In this document: piece by piece, positions 1 to 11,889 of the stretch
Layout of the letters: each line of letters starts with the position of its first letter
Numbering within the stretch: position 1 is the first letter of the stretch
NCBI RefSeq assembly: GCF_000003815.2
Contig: NC_049983.1
Coordinates: forward strand, 1,413,999 to 1,477,998
Length of the DNA: 64,000 nucleotides
Reading direction: 5' to 3'
From: Branchiostoma floridae
Lineage: Eukaryota > Chordata > Leptocardii > Amphioxiformes > Branchiostomatidae
Notes under the pieces: model-generated
What the model was told of the DNA's origin: nothing
What the model saw: the letters and a program-made list of their open reading frames with translations, nothing else
Databases searched by the model: none
Translations under genes and position numbers: made by a program

Positions 1-560
1 AAATGATTTTATTGAGTTTTTTTGGTCATTTTTACACCAAAAATGTATATTTTGGCCCCAGTACCCTGGTATTACAACCAAATGACCTGAAATTTGGTAT
101 AGAAATGCCCTGGACATGTACACACATGGGTTGATAACTGGTTTGCCATATAATAGAACAAAATGCTTAATTTTGTGATTTTTTGGTGCCATTTTTGGCC
201 CAAAAAGTACATTTTTGGCCCCTGTACCCTGGTTTTACAACTAAATGACCTGAAATTTGGTATAGGAATGACGTGGACACATGCGCACATAGATTTAATA
301 ATAATATTGGCATACTGTGCAACAAAATGCTAAATTTTGTGATTTTTTGTGATTTTTTGTGATTTTTTTATACAAAAAAGTGCATTTTTGGCCGACATCT
401 GCTTGAGAGCAAATACAGCATATTTCAGCCATACGCATTCCCATGCAACACTGAACTGTTCCAAATCACCCCTGCGCAAAAATGGAACATTTTAACAGTA
501 ACTTCCCTCAAAAAATTAACTAATATTGTGAATTGATACTACTCCACAGGAGCTCCTATG
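1..560. repeat. Dispersed AT-rich repeat, tandem units of ~165 bp
   Basis: Two diverged units of about 165 bp share a core around 'ACCTGAAATTTGGTATAG' (near 88 and 249), with 'ACCCTGG' before it and runs of TTTTGGCC. The same core occurs reverse-complemented at about 56900-57010. The following segment beginning 'GCCGACAT' (391) recurs in the same orientation at 56266. No coding potential is seen. The family is not one I can name. Confidence 0.6.
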
Positions 561-970
561 CATAACCAATTGGGTATTGGAATCGCCAGATGCTATTTTT
601 TGTTCGAAAGTCAAAAAAATCACCACACCTTCCTTTCAGAAAATTTCCATCATGAAATTACATGAAGCCATTCAACAATTTCCAGTACAATAACTAGGTC
701 TAATTGCCGTTATAAGCTCATTGTGATGTCAGTACATTTATCATGGCATTGAAAGTTTTTTTTTAATTCAAGTAGGGAATAAGTTTTACTAATTATCAAG
801 CAGGTGAAGGTACTGTGCAGTAATAGTGGTTGTTTTCTTCAAGCTGAAAACATAAATCTTCTTGTTTTTTATGAGCCATTACCGAAACAGAGACGTCTCA
901 AACTTTTAAAAGAATTTTACCGCACGACTGTCGCTTCATATTTTTTTCTGAAAATCCCAGGACCAACAAC

Positions 971-1903
971 TTAACCCTATCCAGACCAGGGGGGGGGGGG
1001 GTAAATATGGCCGCGCCAACTTTGACGCCGTATAACTGGCCAACGACGTGTGCTAGGACTAGGAAAGTTGGTGACTTTTCCTAAAATATTATTGGCAACA
1101 GTTCTGTGAAAAAATTTTAGTTTGTGATTTTTCGTGTTGCCATTGCAACGGGTTTCAGACAGGCATATTTCCCCAAATTTACTAATTTCAGTTTGATTTA
1201 TGGGATTTCATGGTTCTATTGCTAGATCAAACTTGTTTATTTATATCATTAACATCCTGTGTAAGTTCAAGTTACATTTGTAATCAAATATTCATAATTT
1301 ATGCTAATTTGATGACGTCATGGGTCAAAATCCAAGATGGCGGACAATGTCATTTTCAACGATAAATACATGTCATTTTTAATCAAATACCGTCAAAATC
1401 TTTTATTTTCTTACAAAACACAATCACTTGATCATTTTAAGTCCATTTCTATTGTTCTTTTGGGTTATATGTGGAAAAAGTCGTATCTTAGAAAATTCAA
1501 GCGTGTCGATCCAAGATGGCGGACAAATTACGTCATTTTCTGACGTCATATAGACGTCAGTGCCGTCGTCATTGGCAACAAAAGACTTGGCAGACTTAGA
1601 CACCAATAAGATAAGCTTTATAATCATCATTTTGTTCAATACATTTAAGTATAGCGGAAATTTCATATTTTGAAGATTTTAGCCCAAAATATGACATTAT
1701 GACGTCATAATGACGTCATATTACGTCATAACGAAACCAAAATTACAGAAAATATAAAATTTTACTAGTACATCATCGACTCCACATTTAGTGATCGTAA
1801 CCCAAGCCGTATTGAAATTACGAAGGGGGGGGGGGTCAAAAGAGCCCCCCCCCCCCTCCCTGGTCCCAGGAATAAAAAAAAAGCCTGGTCTGGATAGGGT
1901 TAA
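971..1903. mobile_element. piggyBac-like non-autonomous element (MITE) with 20-bp TIR and TTAA ends
   Basis: The left end TTAACCCTATCCAGACCAGG (971-990) and the right end (1884-1903) are perfect inverted copies of each other. Both ends carry TTAA, and the TIR begins CCCTA, as in the piggyBac superfamily, which duplicates TTAA. The 930-bp interior has no transposase ORF. Poly-G and poly-C tracts sit just inside the ends. The interior carries several CRE palindromes and two 'CCAAGATGGCGGACAA' copies. A diverged relative lies at 9922-10340. Confidence 0.85.
1313..1728. promoter_or_regulatory. Cluster of CRE palindromes and YY1-like motifs inside the MITE
   Basis: Perfect TGACGTCA octamers occur at 1313-1320, 1541-1548, 1700-1707 and 1711-1718, with near matches at 1553-1559 and 1721-1728. 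AAGATGGCGG occurs twice (about 1334 and 1512). These match CREB/ATF and YY1 binding consensus sequences. No gene starts nearby in this window, so any regulatory role is inference. Confidence 0.4.
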
Positions 1904-4150
1904 CTTGATGTGGCTTTATCTATATATTTTATCTTCCTTCTTTGTTAAGTATATAATTCTGCATACCACTGTTCAACTGTTTTACTTTGTATGCAATCAG
2001 CTTTTGGGCCTAATCATGTCTTAGTGTAACAATTTCGTACCCTGGCACTCAGAGTGTTTAATTGGGCTGAAAGTCTGACAGTTTAAAGTTACTTAAAATT
2101 TGAAAGTTTAAATTTTACGTCAAACAACAACGACAACACTAGAAACACCTACATTTGGTCGGAAGAAAATATAGCACTTTTTTCCTAGTCCAGTAAGGGA
2201 AATGTGGGCACTATAGACAGGTGGCCACTATAGAGAAAATGCTGATCCATTGACTAAGAGCAAGTTACACGATGTCAGTACCCACTGATCTTTATTCATA
2301 TAAACATTGCATAGTTAAGGCAATTATTTAGATTTACAGTTCAATAAGTTCTGAAGGAAAATATTGATGACAAAAGAATCATTCTCACCACTGTCAAATT
2401 TGTTGCTAGGTCACTGTTGCTAGGGCACTATAGACTTTGCGGTTTCAAGTTTCAAACGCGGGAGTTTCAGATGCCGTGTGCTATTCGACAGCGAACCTCA
2501 TGCTACATGATTATTATCCATCCCTTGGACTTTCCCACAACGGTGCTACTACAAAATTTTAATTAGTCTATAGTTGCCGCTACACTTGTCGTTAGTGATG
2601 CAGAAATATACCAATTCTACGAGGCCCTGAAGCCCTCTTTACAAATCAACAAATTGTTGGCGAGCTCCAAATGTGCATTTTCGGCCGGAGTATGACTGGC
2701 GTTTTGGCGATTATGCGGGCCTCGGGCGGCAATCCGACGGTTTTTGACTCTCTTTTTTTTCGGTAGGAGTTTTACCGAACTCTTCGGCCTCGCGCCAGGC
2801 TCGTTCGAGATTCCTGCAATAACCGGACGATATTTCGTCCGACTTTTGACAAGCTTGGCTTGCTTTGTGCGAGCGTCGTGTTGTTGTCGCTGGGAGCTTG
2901 GGAGGGCTCCGGCAGAATTTTAACTGTCACCTTATCAATTTGACACCTGTCATGAACACATACCTTTGTTTAGAGCTTTCATCTTTAGTGGACAATTTGG
3001 TCCGTAATGTAAGATAATAAAGACTACTGTATGAACTTTTCTGAGAATGCTGCGTACCTTTTATAATGAAAGGCAATTGAACACCAAGATAATACTTCTT
3101 ATTTGTTTTTTTTGCTATAGGTTTGGATGTGTGGGATCATATATTCTTCATATCTGAAGGCTTCCAGCCTGGAACTCGGGCGGCTTTTGCCGGCCTTCGC
3201 CTGAGGTTTGTCGGAGGTTCGCCCGATTTCCGCTTTGTCAAAATTATTGTATTATGGTGACTCAGACAGGTCTGTTCACTTTGTGGCTCCGTGGTAGTTT
3301 TTGGATTGGTTGTCACAGCGTTCCTGTTAATATTATTGTTTTCAGTGTGCCCGCCCAGTCCACTTATGTCCTACATATTTCCCGCAACTCGGAAATTAAA
3401 CTTGATACAAAATTTGGCGTTTTACAAGGTTAGTAAGTTCTGACTTCGACCATGTTTAAGACATAGTACAATCTAATTAAAAAAATTACAATCAGTTGTG
3501 TTGGACAGACGTCGGACGAGCTCCGTCCATTTGTAAAGGGGGAATATTTTCAGCGAAAAAGAAGTGAGAAAGAAGAAGGAAAGAAGAAACATTACGAATA
3601 CAATCCATTTCACCATACCTGTGGTATGGTTGAAATATAATTATCATATAGCCAGGCGCGGCGGACCAATCAGAAGGCCCCGTTCCACGTTGGTTATGAC
3701 GCCGTAACACGTAGATTCAGGCCAGGCAGGTGGGTATCGCTCCCCTGATTGGTCAGAATGAATCGACACCGGTACGCTCACTCGGTGGTTTATTCGGTGG
3801 TTATCGCACCTGACCAGGGATTATCTCACCATATACACTTCGGGCCGGGGCATTAACCCTTTATTAATAGCCTAAGCACCAGTATAGTAATCGCAAACCT
3901 TGCTTGAATAAACACCAACTTCCGTATGCTCCTGGAGAACCGCAGCATTTCTGGAGTTCACACTCATATTTCGGAACTTCGGCACACTCATGCGGCGCGG
4001 TCGGCTCCACCTGGCAGGTATATGTTGTTATACTGAATGATGATAAAAGAAACAAATACTTTTTAAAAAGCTGTCATTTTGCAAAGATCTGCGTGTGTGA
4101 AAGGATTTTTCTAGTCATTGAAATGTGCTGAAGACAGTCAGTAAAGGGTT
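1904..4150. other. Intergenic, no supported gene
   Basis: Only short chance ORFs are present. The base composition changes to moderately GC-rich between about 2640 and 3250, with repeated CGGCC/GCCTCG words, and returns to AT-rich afterwards. I see no splice-bordered coding exon, RNA gene or TIR pair here. Confidence 0.5.
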
Positions 4151-4249
4151 GTTGAGTTGTTGAGAATCACCTGGCTGTATGCATGAAGTTTGTTTTACGT
4201 GATGAATGTTTGTAGGGCATTGCTGTCAACAAAAAGATGATCTCTTGCG

Positions 4250-5110
4250 ACTGAATTGTGATTGACACAAGTGTAAATGTTTTTCATTAATTATACGAAT
4301 GAGAACCCAATTTGCATAAGAAAATATATCAGTTGATCATCTTTTCTACAAAAATAAAAATGTGTTCCAAGTATCAAAGTCTTTGCAATGAAAGCTATTG
4401 TAGCATTTTCTCATAAATTATGTAAGCGAGACCCTAATTTACATAATTTTGGGTCTTACAAGCCTTTTAGCTTAAAAGGATCAACTTAACGTAGCTACCA
4501 ACTGTCGCAATAATGAAATTTTAGTCATTTAGCCATTTAACACAATACTATTGTAACAATTTCTTATTAATTATGCAAATTAGGTAACTATCAATATTTC
4601 CCCTTTTCCTCCTAAGTGGCCTATTAGGAAATGCTGTCGATTAATAAACTTTCCTCATTTATCATGCAACTTAGCCCCTTGGTTGCATTAATAGTCCTTA
4701 AAAACGGAAGACGTCTTTGAAGTTATGTACAGATCAAAAAACACGACCATCCGACAGCCCCTTCCCAAGTTATTCCCCTCCAACGGAATAATGAAACTAC
4801 GCATGCGCGGACGAATTGCTGTGGAATTTTTGCCAATCGGACATATGCTACACACATGTGTCTTATAAGCCCACGTGGGCTGGGCGTTCTAACGCATTTC
4901 ACGTTAATAAAATTCATTACTTCATTCATTCATTCATTCATTCATTTGTTAGGCTACGATTTCTCTTTCTCAATTTCATATGCCATGTGTTTGAGTATCC
5001 TATTATGAAAGGCTATAGATTTATAAACTGTTCCCATTAATAATGCAAATTAACCCTGATTTGCATGATTAGTATTAGACATCTAAGAAGCTATCTACAT
5101 TTCAAATACC
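4250..5110. repeat. Dispersed repeat with octamer (ATGCAAAT) motifs
   Basis: Related short segments of the type 'ATTAATTATGCAAATTAG' recur several times with diverged spacing. Octamers ATTTGCAT/ATGCAAAT lie at 4310, 4573, 5043 and 5059. A recurring segment, 'CATCCGACAGCCCCTTC', followed by TTATTCCCCT, marks unit ends near 4750 and 5120. The same family reappears at 47450-47830. No ORF is supported. Confidence 0.55.
4921..4946. repeat. (ATTC)n microsatellite
   Basis: Six tandem TTCA/ATTC units are visible. Confidence 0.9.
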
Positions 5111-5159
5111 GTGATGATCCGTCAACCCCTTCTTTAGTTATTCCCCTTTAAAGGGTACA

Positions 5160-6264
5160 CGCGGAAAAATTCCAGAAGTACCTATTGAATTTTGGGAATT
5201 CTTACCAAAAGGACACGCTCTATATTGTTAGGCTAGCCCCTAAGCCGTTGCCAAAAACGAAATTAGACGACCCAGCAAAGACAATTAATTATATGTTTGG
5301 ACGTTTGCCATCGAAAAAAAACTTTGTTGTAGTCTTTCAAAACTCAAACTCAATAAAGGCTGCACGGGCAATCTCCATGGAGGAACGCTACATAGCTCCA
5401 TGGAGCCAGGTCTGTGCTCTCTAAATGTATACACATGGTTCGCGTCTTTCATGATATTTTTCATATTACTACAGAGAGTTACCAGTTCCGTATACAGGCC
5501 TCCTTCCACTATGAATGTATACACCTGGTTCACGCCATGAATATGCCATGGTCATGATAAACATACCATGGTCACGTTTTTATAAACGCAAATAGATCTT
5601 AGGCTCCTCAATTTGTGGATTTTTTTAATAAATGGAAATAATTCAAAAGATGACAGATCATCACGACCTCTGGTGTGTAAGTAGAGGACATAAAATGAAC
5701 TACAAACATTTTCAGACTAAGAACGAATATAATAATATTTTTAGTACTTGTCCACCTCACCTGAAGACACACCAAAGTCCATAAGGACGATCATAATATG
5801 AGGAACCAAAGCAGCATCCTCGCAATTCACACCCGGCTACAACATTGCCAAAGCCAAAGCCACAAGTCCTGGTAGACGTAGGCAAGCAGCTGTATAGTAT
5901 TGCTGTAGTAAAATATGATAAAAGAAAAGAACAAGATTAATAAAAAGGCCGGTATTTGCGTAGGAGCGAATTCAGCTATTTTCCCTCCTCCTTGGAAAAA
6001 TTGGACTGTTCCAAAATTGAATTTGAAAAAAAAGTAAATCCCATGTAAGAATGACTGGAAACTACTGTGTTTTCATACTAGTACTGTACAGTAATCACAC
6101 TTTTATTTCTTGATTACAACACGCACACAACATGTTAGTGTTTCACACATTAACAAAGAAGGCACCGTTGTTCTTCAAGAAAGAAAGTTTTTTTTATTTT
6201 ACTAACGGAAATTGAGTCGTATTTTCTCCACAGATTCAACACGTTATATAATATGCCGGCATTA
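5160..6264. other. Intergenic, no supported gene
   Basis: The ORFs are short, with no splice context or recognisable motif. 'TGTATACAC.TGGTTC' occurs twice (about 5427 and 5516), a small local duplication. Confidence 0.45.
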
Positions 6265-7495
6265 CTTTCTAAAGAACCCTCGCAGGTCTCCAGGGAGCCC
6301 AGGGCAGTGAGATCTTGTGTGGAACAGAGTCTAACTATTAATATTTTTTCTCAGCTTTTGCAGAAGAAGATAATCGGAAACTTGCACACATTCATATATA
6401 TTACACCAGTTGACATGTTTGAATATACTATTAGTTATCGAACAAACTCAAACAAAGACACGGTTTGGCAGATAAAGGAAAAAAGTTTAATCAAGAAAAA
6501 CTTTTTCGGAGAAAAACACAGCACTAAAACTACTTAAACAACTATAAATAAATTCTTATCCTTCAATAACATTTGGCGGAGAAAGGGGTGGTGGAGGTTG
6601 AAAAGGGAGAGCAGAGAAAAAGCGTGCGACCCGCCTGCCCAGTAAACCTCGAGTGACGTCACTCTCACGTGTTCCGTGTCAAAGGGCAAACGGGCCGCAC
6701 CAAGACAGATAAAGTTTGCGATCAATTAATAAAAATTACAAAATGAAATTTTTCTCAAATAGATTGTTGCATTGTTTTGTGCTATATTTGTTTGTACATA
6801 GTTGTTGCTCAGAAGCCTGTTACACAGTTACGCATATCCATGGGATTAGAACTAAAATTACCTGTATTCCATTTACAATATATATGTATACCTTTGTATC
6901 ATTTTAACAATAAATGGCTGTTGATAAACACATTGATTCATGGTTTACATAAGTGCTATTCGGTTTAAAGGCCAAACAAACTTTATTGAAATGGATGATG
7001 TATTTATAATTTTGTTGTGATACCCATTTTGACAGTATGTCTGTTACATTTTAACTGCCCTAGAAATATTTCTAAGATAAAAATCATCATCTGCATATTT
7101 CTTGAAAGCTACTTCGGCATTAAACCAGCACATATAGAAGACTAACTAGATGAATAAAGTTGATATATATCTTCAAAGAAAGATACCAACCAAGACGTAC
7201 CATATTTTCAGAGTAAGTCATCCGCAGACCCATTATGTCTTTGCTGTATGATGTTACACACATTGATATACAGTCAGAAAGTACTAAATTACCAAACAAC
7301 GTGAAAGCTCATTGTAACTCGGGCATATTTTTACAACGAATGCAGTACTGGAAACAGCAAATAAATCAAAATGGTATCGCTTACCTACATCTTATATAGT
7401 GGGAACCCTTCCCTCGAGAGAGACTGCAACAATATGTGGGTAATCAGTGAATGACTTAGTACCCTTTGACCCTGGGGTCAGCCAACATCACCAAA
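6265..7495 (+). repeat. 5' flank duplicated upstream of kelch genes 1 and 3
   Basis: About 1.2 kb upstream of gene 1 aligns by eye with 17540-18441 upstream of gene 3. Shared landmarks include 'AGGTCTCCA.GGAGCCCAGG', 'CAGCTTTTGCAGAA', 'TTACACCAGTTGAC', 'CTACTTCGGCATTAAACCAG' and 'AAAGATACCAACC'. The flank was therefore copied together with the gene. No conserved ORF runs through the alignment. Confidence 0.75.
7438..7473 (+). promoter_or_regulatory. Conserved proximal promoter motifs, kelch gene 1
   Basis: GGGTAATCAGTG (7438-7449) and GTACCCTTTGACCCT (7459-7473) lie 23-58 bp before the ATG. The first motif is kept in all three kelch paralogues and the second intact in genes 1 and 2. TTTGACC resembles a nuclear-receptor half-site. 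Function is inferred from conservation only. Confidence 0.45.
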
Positions 7496-10400
7496 ATGGC
7501 TGCCGCACACCAAGAACCCCACGCCAGCGCAGTTCGTCCTCGTTCTTACCAAGACGAGAGCCATACGAGAGGGTTTCTTGGAACTGTGGGTGACTTACAG
7601 AAGGCTGGGGTGCTGCAGGATGTCGTCCTTGAAGTCGAGGACCGGCGGTTTCCCTGCCATCGGCTTGTTCTGTCCGCGGCCAGCCTCTACTTCAGGGCCA
7701 TGTTTACAAGTGACATGTCGGAAAGTCGTCAGAAGACGGTTGTTTTACAGGTAGGTTTGGTGTAGAATTGTTTCGATAGAATGAATTAGAGAATTTCCAA
7801 TAATGCTACGTACCATACATTTGAGAGAACATATGAAACAGGGGAAATTCATTGTAACAAAGCGAACAAATGTTAAACTTTCCTTTGTCCCTCGTAATTC
7901 CCCCCTCCCCACCTACTGACCTCTTTTGAATTTGGGGGTCAACGTAAATTTGTAGCCACATTATAATGAGCATATATGTGTAAGGTCTCAGAGGTGGTTC
8001 GACGACTCAAAACCTATAAAAAGGTGCAAATAAAATTTACAAGAATTCAGTATGCAACCTACAAAAAATCTGAAAATGAGCATAGATTTGCCTGCTCGTT
8101 TGTCTATAAAAGACACTTTGGTTTGACCCCCAGTGGAGGTTATGGGACTTCAGGCGACGAACAGGAAGGGCCGGTAACAGTATCAAGGCGCAAATTCCCG
8201 CTGGCCGAAGAAGCAACGTAACCCAATCTATATACCGTATCAACACTGATACCTCTACCATTCACCACAGTTTCTAAACCGCTGTTGTGCACAGAAGAAT
8301 AACTACGGCCTTTGCAAGTACAGTAGTGCACTATTTGACCCGAACTACTTTTGGGGACGGATAAAAACTGTCTTCTGAGACCTTAACAAGAAATAATTCT
8401 TTACAGTTATCGGACACAGATGAAGTACTAGTAAGAAGTAGTAGAGATTATGTAGATAAGACAACAGAATGGGAGAAAAAATGACCTCCTAAAGATAATG
8501 AAGCAAATTTGTGATATATTTCCTCTTTATACACTCTGACTTTGCTACCTTATGTGTTGAATGCTTGAACATTGTTACAATTTACTGTTTTGTAGGGTAT
8601 AGATGCAGGCATGTTTGAGGAGATCCTGAGTTACGTCTACTCGGGAACTCTCCATGTGTCCCTGGACAAAGTGCAGCCCCTGTACCAGGCAGCCGACCTC
8701 CTCCAACTGGACTATGTGAGAGACACCTGCAGCAGCTACATGGCCATGAACGTGGAACAGTCCACCTTTGTGGACCTGTACACGTTTGCTGCTGTTTTTT
8801 CCGTGGACATTGTCCTGAGGCGTTGTGTGGAATGGATCAGTATGAACTTTACTGAGGTGGGACTGACATTTGATAGTAGGTCACTTCTGTCGATCATGAT
8901 CTTGAAAAAAAAAATAGTTTGTCTTGCATAACTCAAGTTAAGGTAACTTTTGTTTGGCTATCAGTAGAACACTCAAAAGGAATACCTCCTTATTTGTTTT
9001 GTGATAACTGTTCAGTTTTAACAAGCCTGGGTTTAAGGCTTAACCAACATATATTCTGCACCTCCACAGTTTTCCCTTGGAGACGAATTCTGCCGCCTGA
9101 GTGTGAATCAGCTGACTGAGATTATCAGCCACGATCAGCTGGATGTCAAAGAGGAGACAACAGTGTGGGAGGCTGTGGTGAGATGGGTGCAGCACAGCAG
9201 GGAGGACAGGTTGGCGTTTTACTAATAGATATGGATGTGTACATGCTTCAGTGCACGTATGACCACAGAAGCTTTTCGTTATTAATCAACAAGTGACTTT
9301 TACCAGTTTCCCCAGAGATTCAAGATGTCCGAATTCTCTCCTGCAATGTATGAAAGTCTAATACCGCCATGTGAATATTTTGTACCCTACAGACTGCACC
9401 ACCTACCCAGCATCCTCCCTCACATCCGCTTCAACATGCTGACCTCAGATGACACATCAGCCATCTTGGAACACCCCTTAGTAAGGGAGGATCCTGAGAG
9501 TTCTGAGGTCATTGGAAAAGCGGTACAGGAAGGGAACCCTGACCTGATGTCGAGGCTTGGGAGGACTACAGAAATGGTCCTGCTGTCCCATGCTGTGTCA
9601 GTATATTCTTATTCTTTGTTCCATTTTCCAGGTCTACAATCCTTATAGAAGGTTATTTGACACTTTGTGTATACACATTTTCACTGTCTCGGTTATCTTA
9701 CAAGCACCCGACCTTTTTGCGACTAAAATGACCGAGTGGGGTCCAAACGAACTCCAAAATGTTTTGGTCAATAAGATCTTCGTTTCTATTCTTATCGATG
9801 ATACATATCGATTGTGCATACATTGCTTAGTCATTATGAGAGGAATACTTTGATATGATAATGTGTTGATTATATCAGCTCATTATCATGATTTATGAAA
9901 AAGATCAGAGCATTTTGCACTAACCCTATTCTGAACAGGTAGGGGAATTTTGAGGTCCTCAGCAAATTTTATGCCGCATAACTCGTGAAAGGCTAGCGTG
10001 AGAGCTACCACAAAATGTCTTATGCCACCTAAGTAAATTCGTAATTTTTCTTACTAGGGCAACGGGATTCTAACAGGCACATCTTCGCCAAAATTTGTCA
10101 CTTCAGAGTTAAACAGGGTTTTCTTGGTTAACTTCTATTGTATTTTTTTTACAGTTACATGAATTAAATCTTACGAAATTCAATATAGCTTTCATGGTCT
10201 ATAATTTATAATTTATGCTAATTTCATGACGTCGTTGGTCAAAATCCAAGATGACTGCCCTTATTTCATTTTTCACTTAGCTAAATGACGCCATAATGTC
10301 ACATTATCAGATGATGACACAAAAGGTATTGTGATGATTTAGTTTCACGAAATGTATCAATTTCCGTAAAAAAACACTTTGCAGAGAGTGTAGCAGACAT

Positions 10401-11584
10401 TGACTAACAAAGTCAAGGAAGGAATTTATCTCCAGATTGAAGATGTTCAAATGACACTTCAATATTTACGCATGGCGTCCAAATTGGTGTTTGAGTGTTA
10501 ACATACTTTGTGCCTAATTCCAACACATACTGAATTTCATTTCTTTGAGGCTGCAAGATTATATTTGATAGATAACAACAGTGCATGTAGTGATGTGGGC
10601 CTCATTCTTGAGGAAAGGGTTGAGTTTCGTGGCCATTATAATTGACTGTTGCTTATGTGTTCTACCCTCTTCATCAGTTCCAGTGATGTCCTCTTCATGA
10701 ACCCTCCGGAAGGGAAGTACATCAGCTGCAGTTATGATCGTAAAAACCTTCCTGACACAGCAAACGTGACAGTCACTAGTGATAACAATATCTACGTCCT
10801 GACTTGTGAGGAAGAGAGTAGCGTTCAGTTATCCTTGTTTAAGTACAACCATGCGGGGAATTTGTGGGAAGATGCTGGTATGTCCTCAGTATCTAAGTGG
10901 CTGAGGCGGGGAAAAGATTTGGAATACTACTATAAGCACCTTGTTGAAGTTGATCACATTTTGTACTATCTTGCTGTTGATGAAGATGAAGAGGTGTTAT
11001 TGATGATAAAGTACAACCAGCACACAGACCATTGGGAGGAATGTTCACAGCTGCAGCTTGACAATACTCTATCCGCCGTCTACAATGTTCTAGCATTGTC
11101 CTGTGGCCCACACATCTACTTCCTTACAAGCGACGAACTGCATCGCTACGACCCGAGCCAGGACCGTTGGTGCAAGAGGACCTCACCAGGGTACTTTCCT
11201 GAAGTCTGTACAGCCGTCGCCATGGGAACAGAGATTTTCTGTACCGATATGGATTTAACTCAGACTATGGTGTACGACACAGAGTCAGACCAATGGCAGA
11301 CACTGCAAAGCTGGCCGAACCCAGGAGACTTTGATATCCACGATGTTCCCAGTCTTTTCGTACTGGACAACCAGCTACACGTACTGTTCAGCTGTACTAG
11401 CAACACCGAGGAAAGATGCAGAAACCTGCTATATGTGTATGACAGGTCTGCTGATGCCTGGAGAGACTTGAAGGCCACCTTGCCTAATAATGACTATGAT
11501 GCGCGTGGACCTCATTTCCCTGTGGCACGTATATGCCCACGGTATCTTGGGGGGTGGGGGGGTGGACATGAAATAATTTCATAA
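7496..11584 (+). CDS. BTB-BACK-kelch protein, tandem copy 1 (5 exons, 588 aa)
   Basis: Exons are 7496-7750, 8596-8856, 9070-9209, 9393-9596 and 10678-11584, with GT-AG introns of phase 0,0,2,2. They total 1767 nt. I chose the ATG at 7496 because MAAA is shared by all three paralogues; the upstream in-frame codon is TTG. Residues ~30-135 are a BTB/POZ domain ([24 protein letters not shown]). Residues ~140-250 are BACK ([18 protein letters not shown]). Exon 5 encodes a kelch propeller whose repeats mostly lack the Gly-Gly pair (DNNIYVL, HIYFLT). Family members are typically CUL3 ubiquitin-ligase substrate adaptors; the substrate here is unknown. The C-terminus differs from its paralogues after PRYL because of a G-rich tract (about 11549-11563). 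Introns 1 and 4 contain MITE sequence. Confidence 0.88.
7984..8382 (-). mobile_element. GGTCTCAGA-TIR MITE in intron 1 of kelch gene 1
   Basis: The element is bounded by GGTCTCAGA and TCTGAGACC. It is a reverse-oriented, diverged copy of the element in the gene 3 array and has no transposase. The right flank is TTAA and the left flank is GTAA. The homologous intron of gene 3 has the unoccupied site CTTTAACAAG near 22780. That indicates insertion at TTAA, with one base of the left duplication since changed. Confidence 0.85.
9922..10340 (+). mobile_element. Degenerate relative of the 971-1903 MITE in intron 4
   Basis: 'TAACCCTATTCTGAACAGG' resembles the left TIR of the 971-1903 element. Later segments correspond in order: ATGACGTC, then GGTCAAAATCCAAGATG. 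The right TIR is not recognisable. It accounts for part of the unusually long intron 4 (1081 bp, against 274 and 193 bp in the paralogues). Confidence 0.65.
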
Positions 11585-11635
11585 TTTTTTTCATCGTTAG
11601 TGCGCAGGTTAAGGAAGCATATAATGTGTATATTT

Positions 11636-11682
11636 ATCTATTTATTTATTCATTTATTTATCTATTTATTTATTTATTCGAA
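11636..11682. repeat. (ATTT)n microsatellite
   Basis: Tandem TTTA units with a few TTCA/TCTA variants follow kelch gene 1. It may be the degenerate 3' tail of the minus-strand LINE just downstream. Confidence 0.85.
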
Positions 11683-11889
11683 TTCACAGAAATGATCTGA
11701 GAGGATCCTGCAACAGGAATATAACTTTCCTCTACAAGGTCGGATCTACTTATACAAAGAAACATAATGAAAATAAACAATTAAAACAAAGAAAACTACA
11801 TACATAACTTCTAAATGAATGGTTAAAACTATTGGGACAGTAGTTCTTGTTCTTGTTCTTGTACTGAATAACACCCCTTATTTTGTTGG

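Noticed and set aside
1337-1666. ORFs of 68-80 codons on both strands inside the 971-1903 element
   Set aside because: They lie within a non-autonomous MITE, overlap each other, and show no transposase motif.
7466-7495. Ten-codon upstream extension of kelch gene 1
   Set aside because: It starts at TTG. The paralogues begin at the internal ATG (MAAA), and the extension overlaps the conserved promoter motif.
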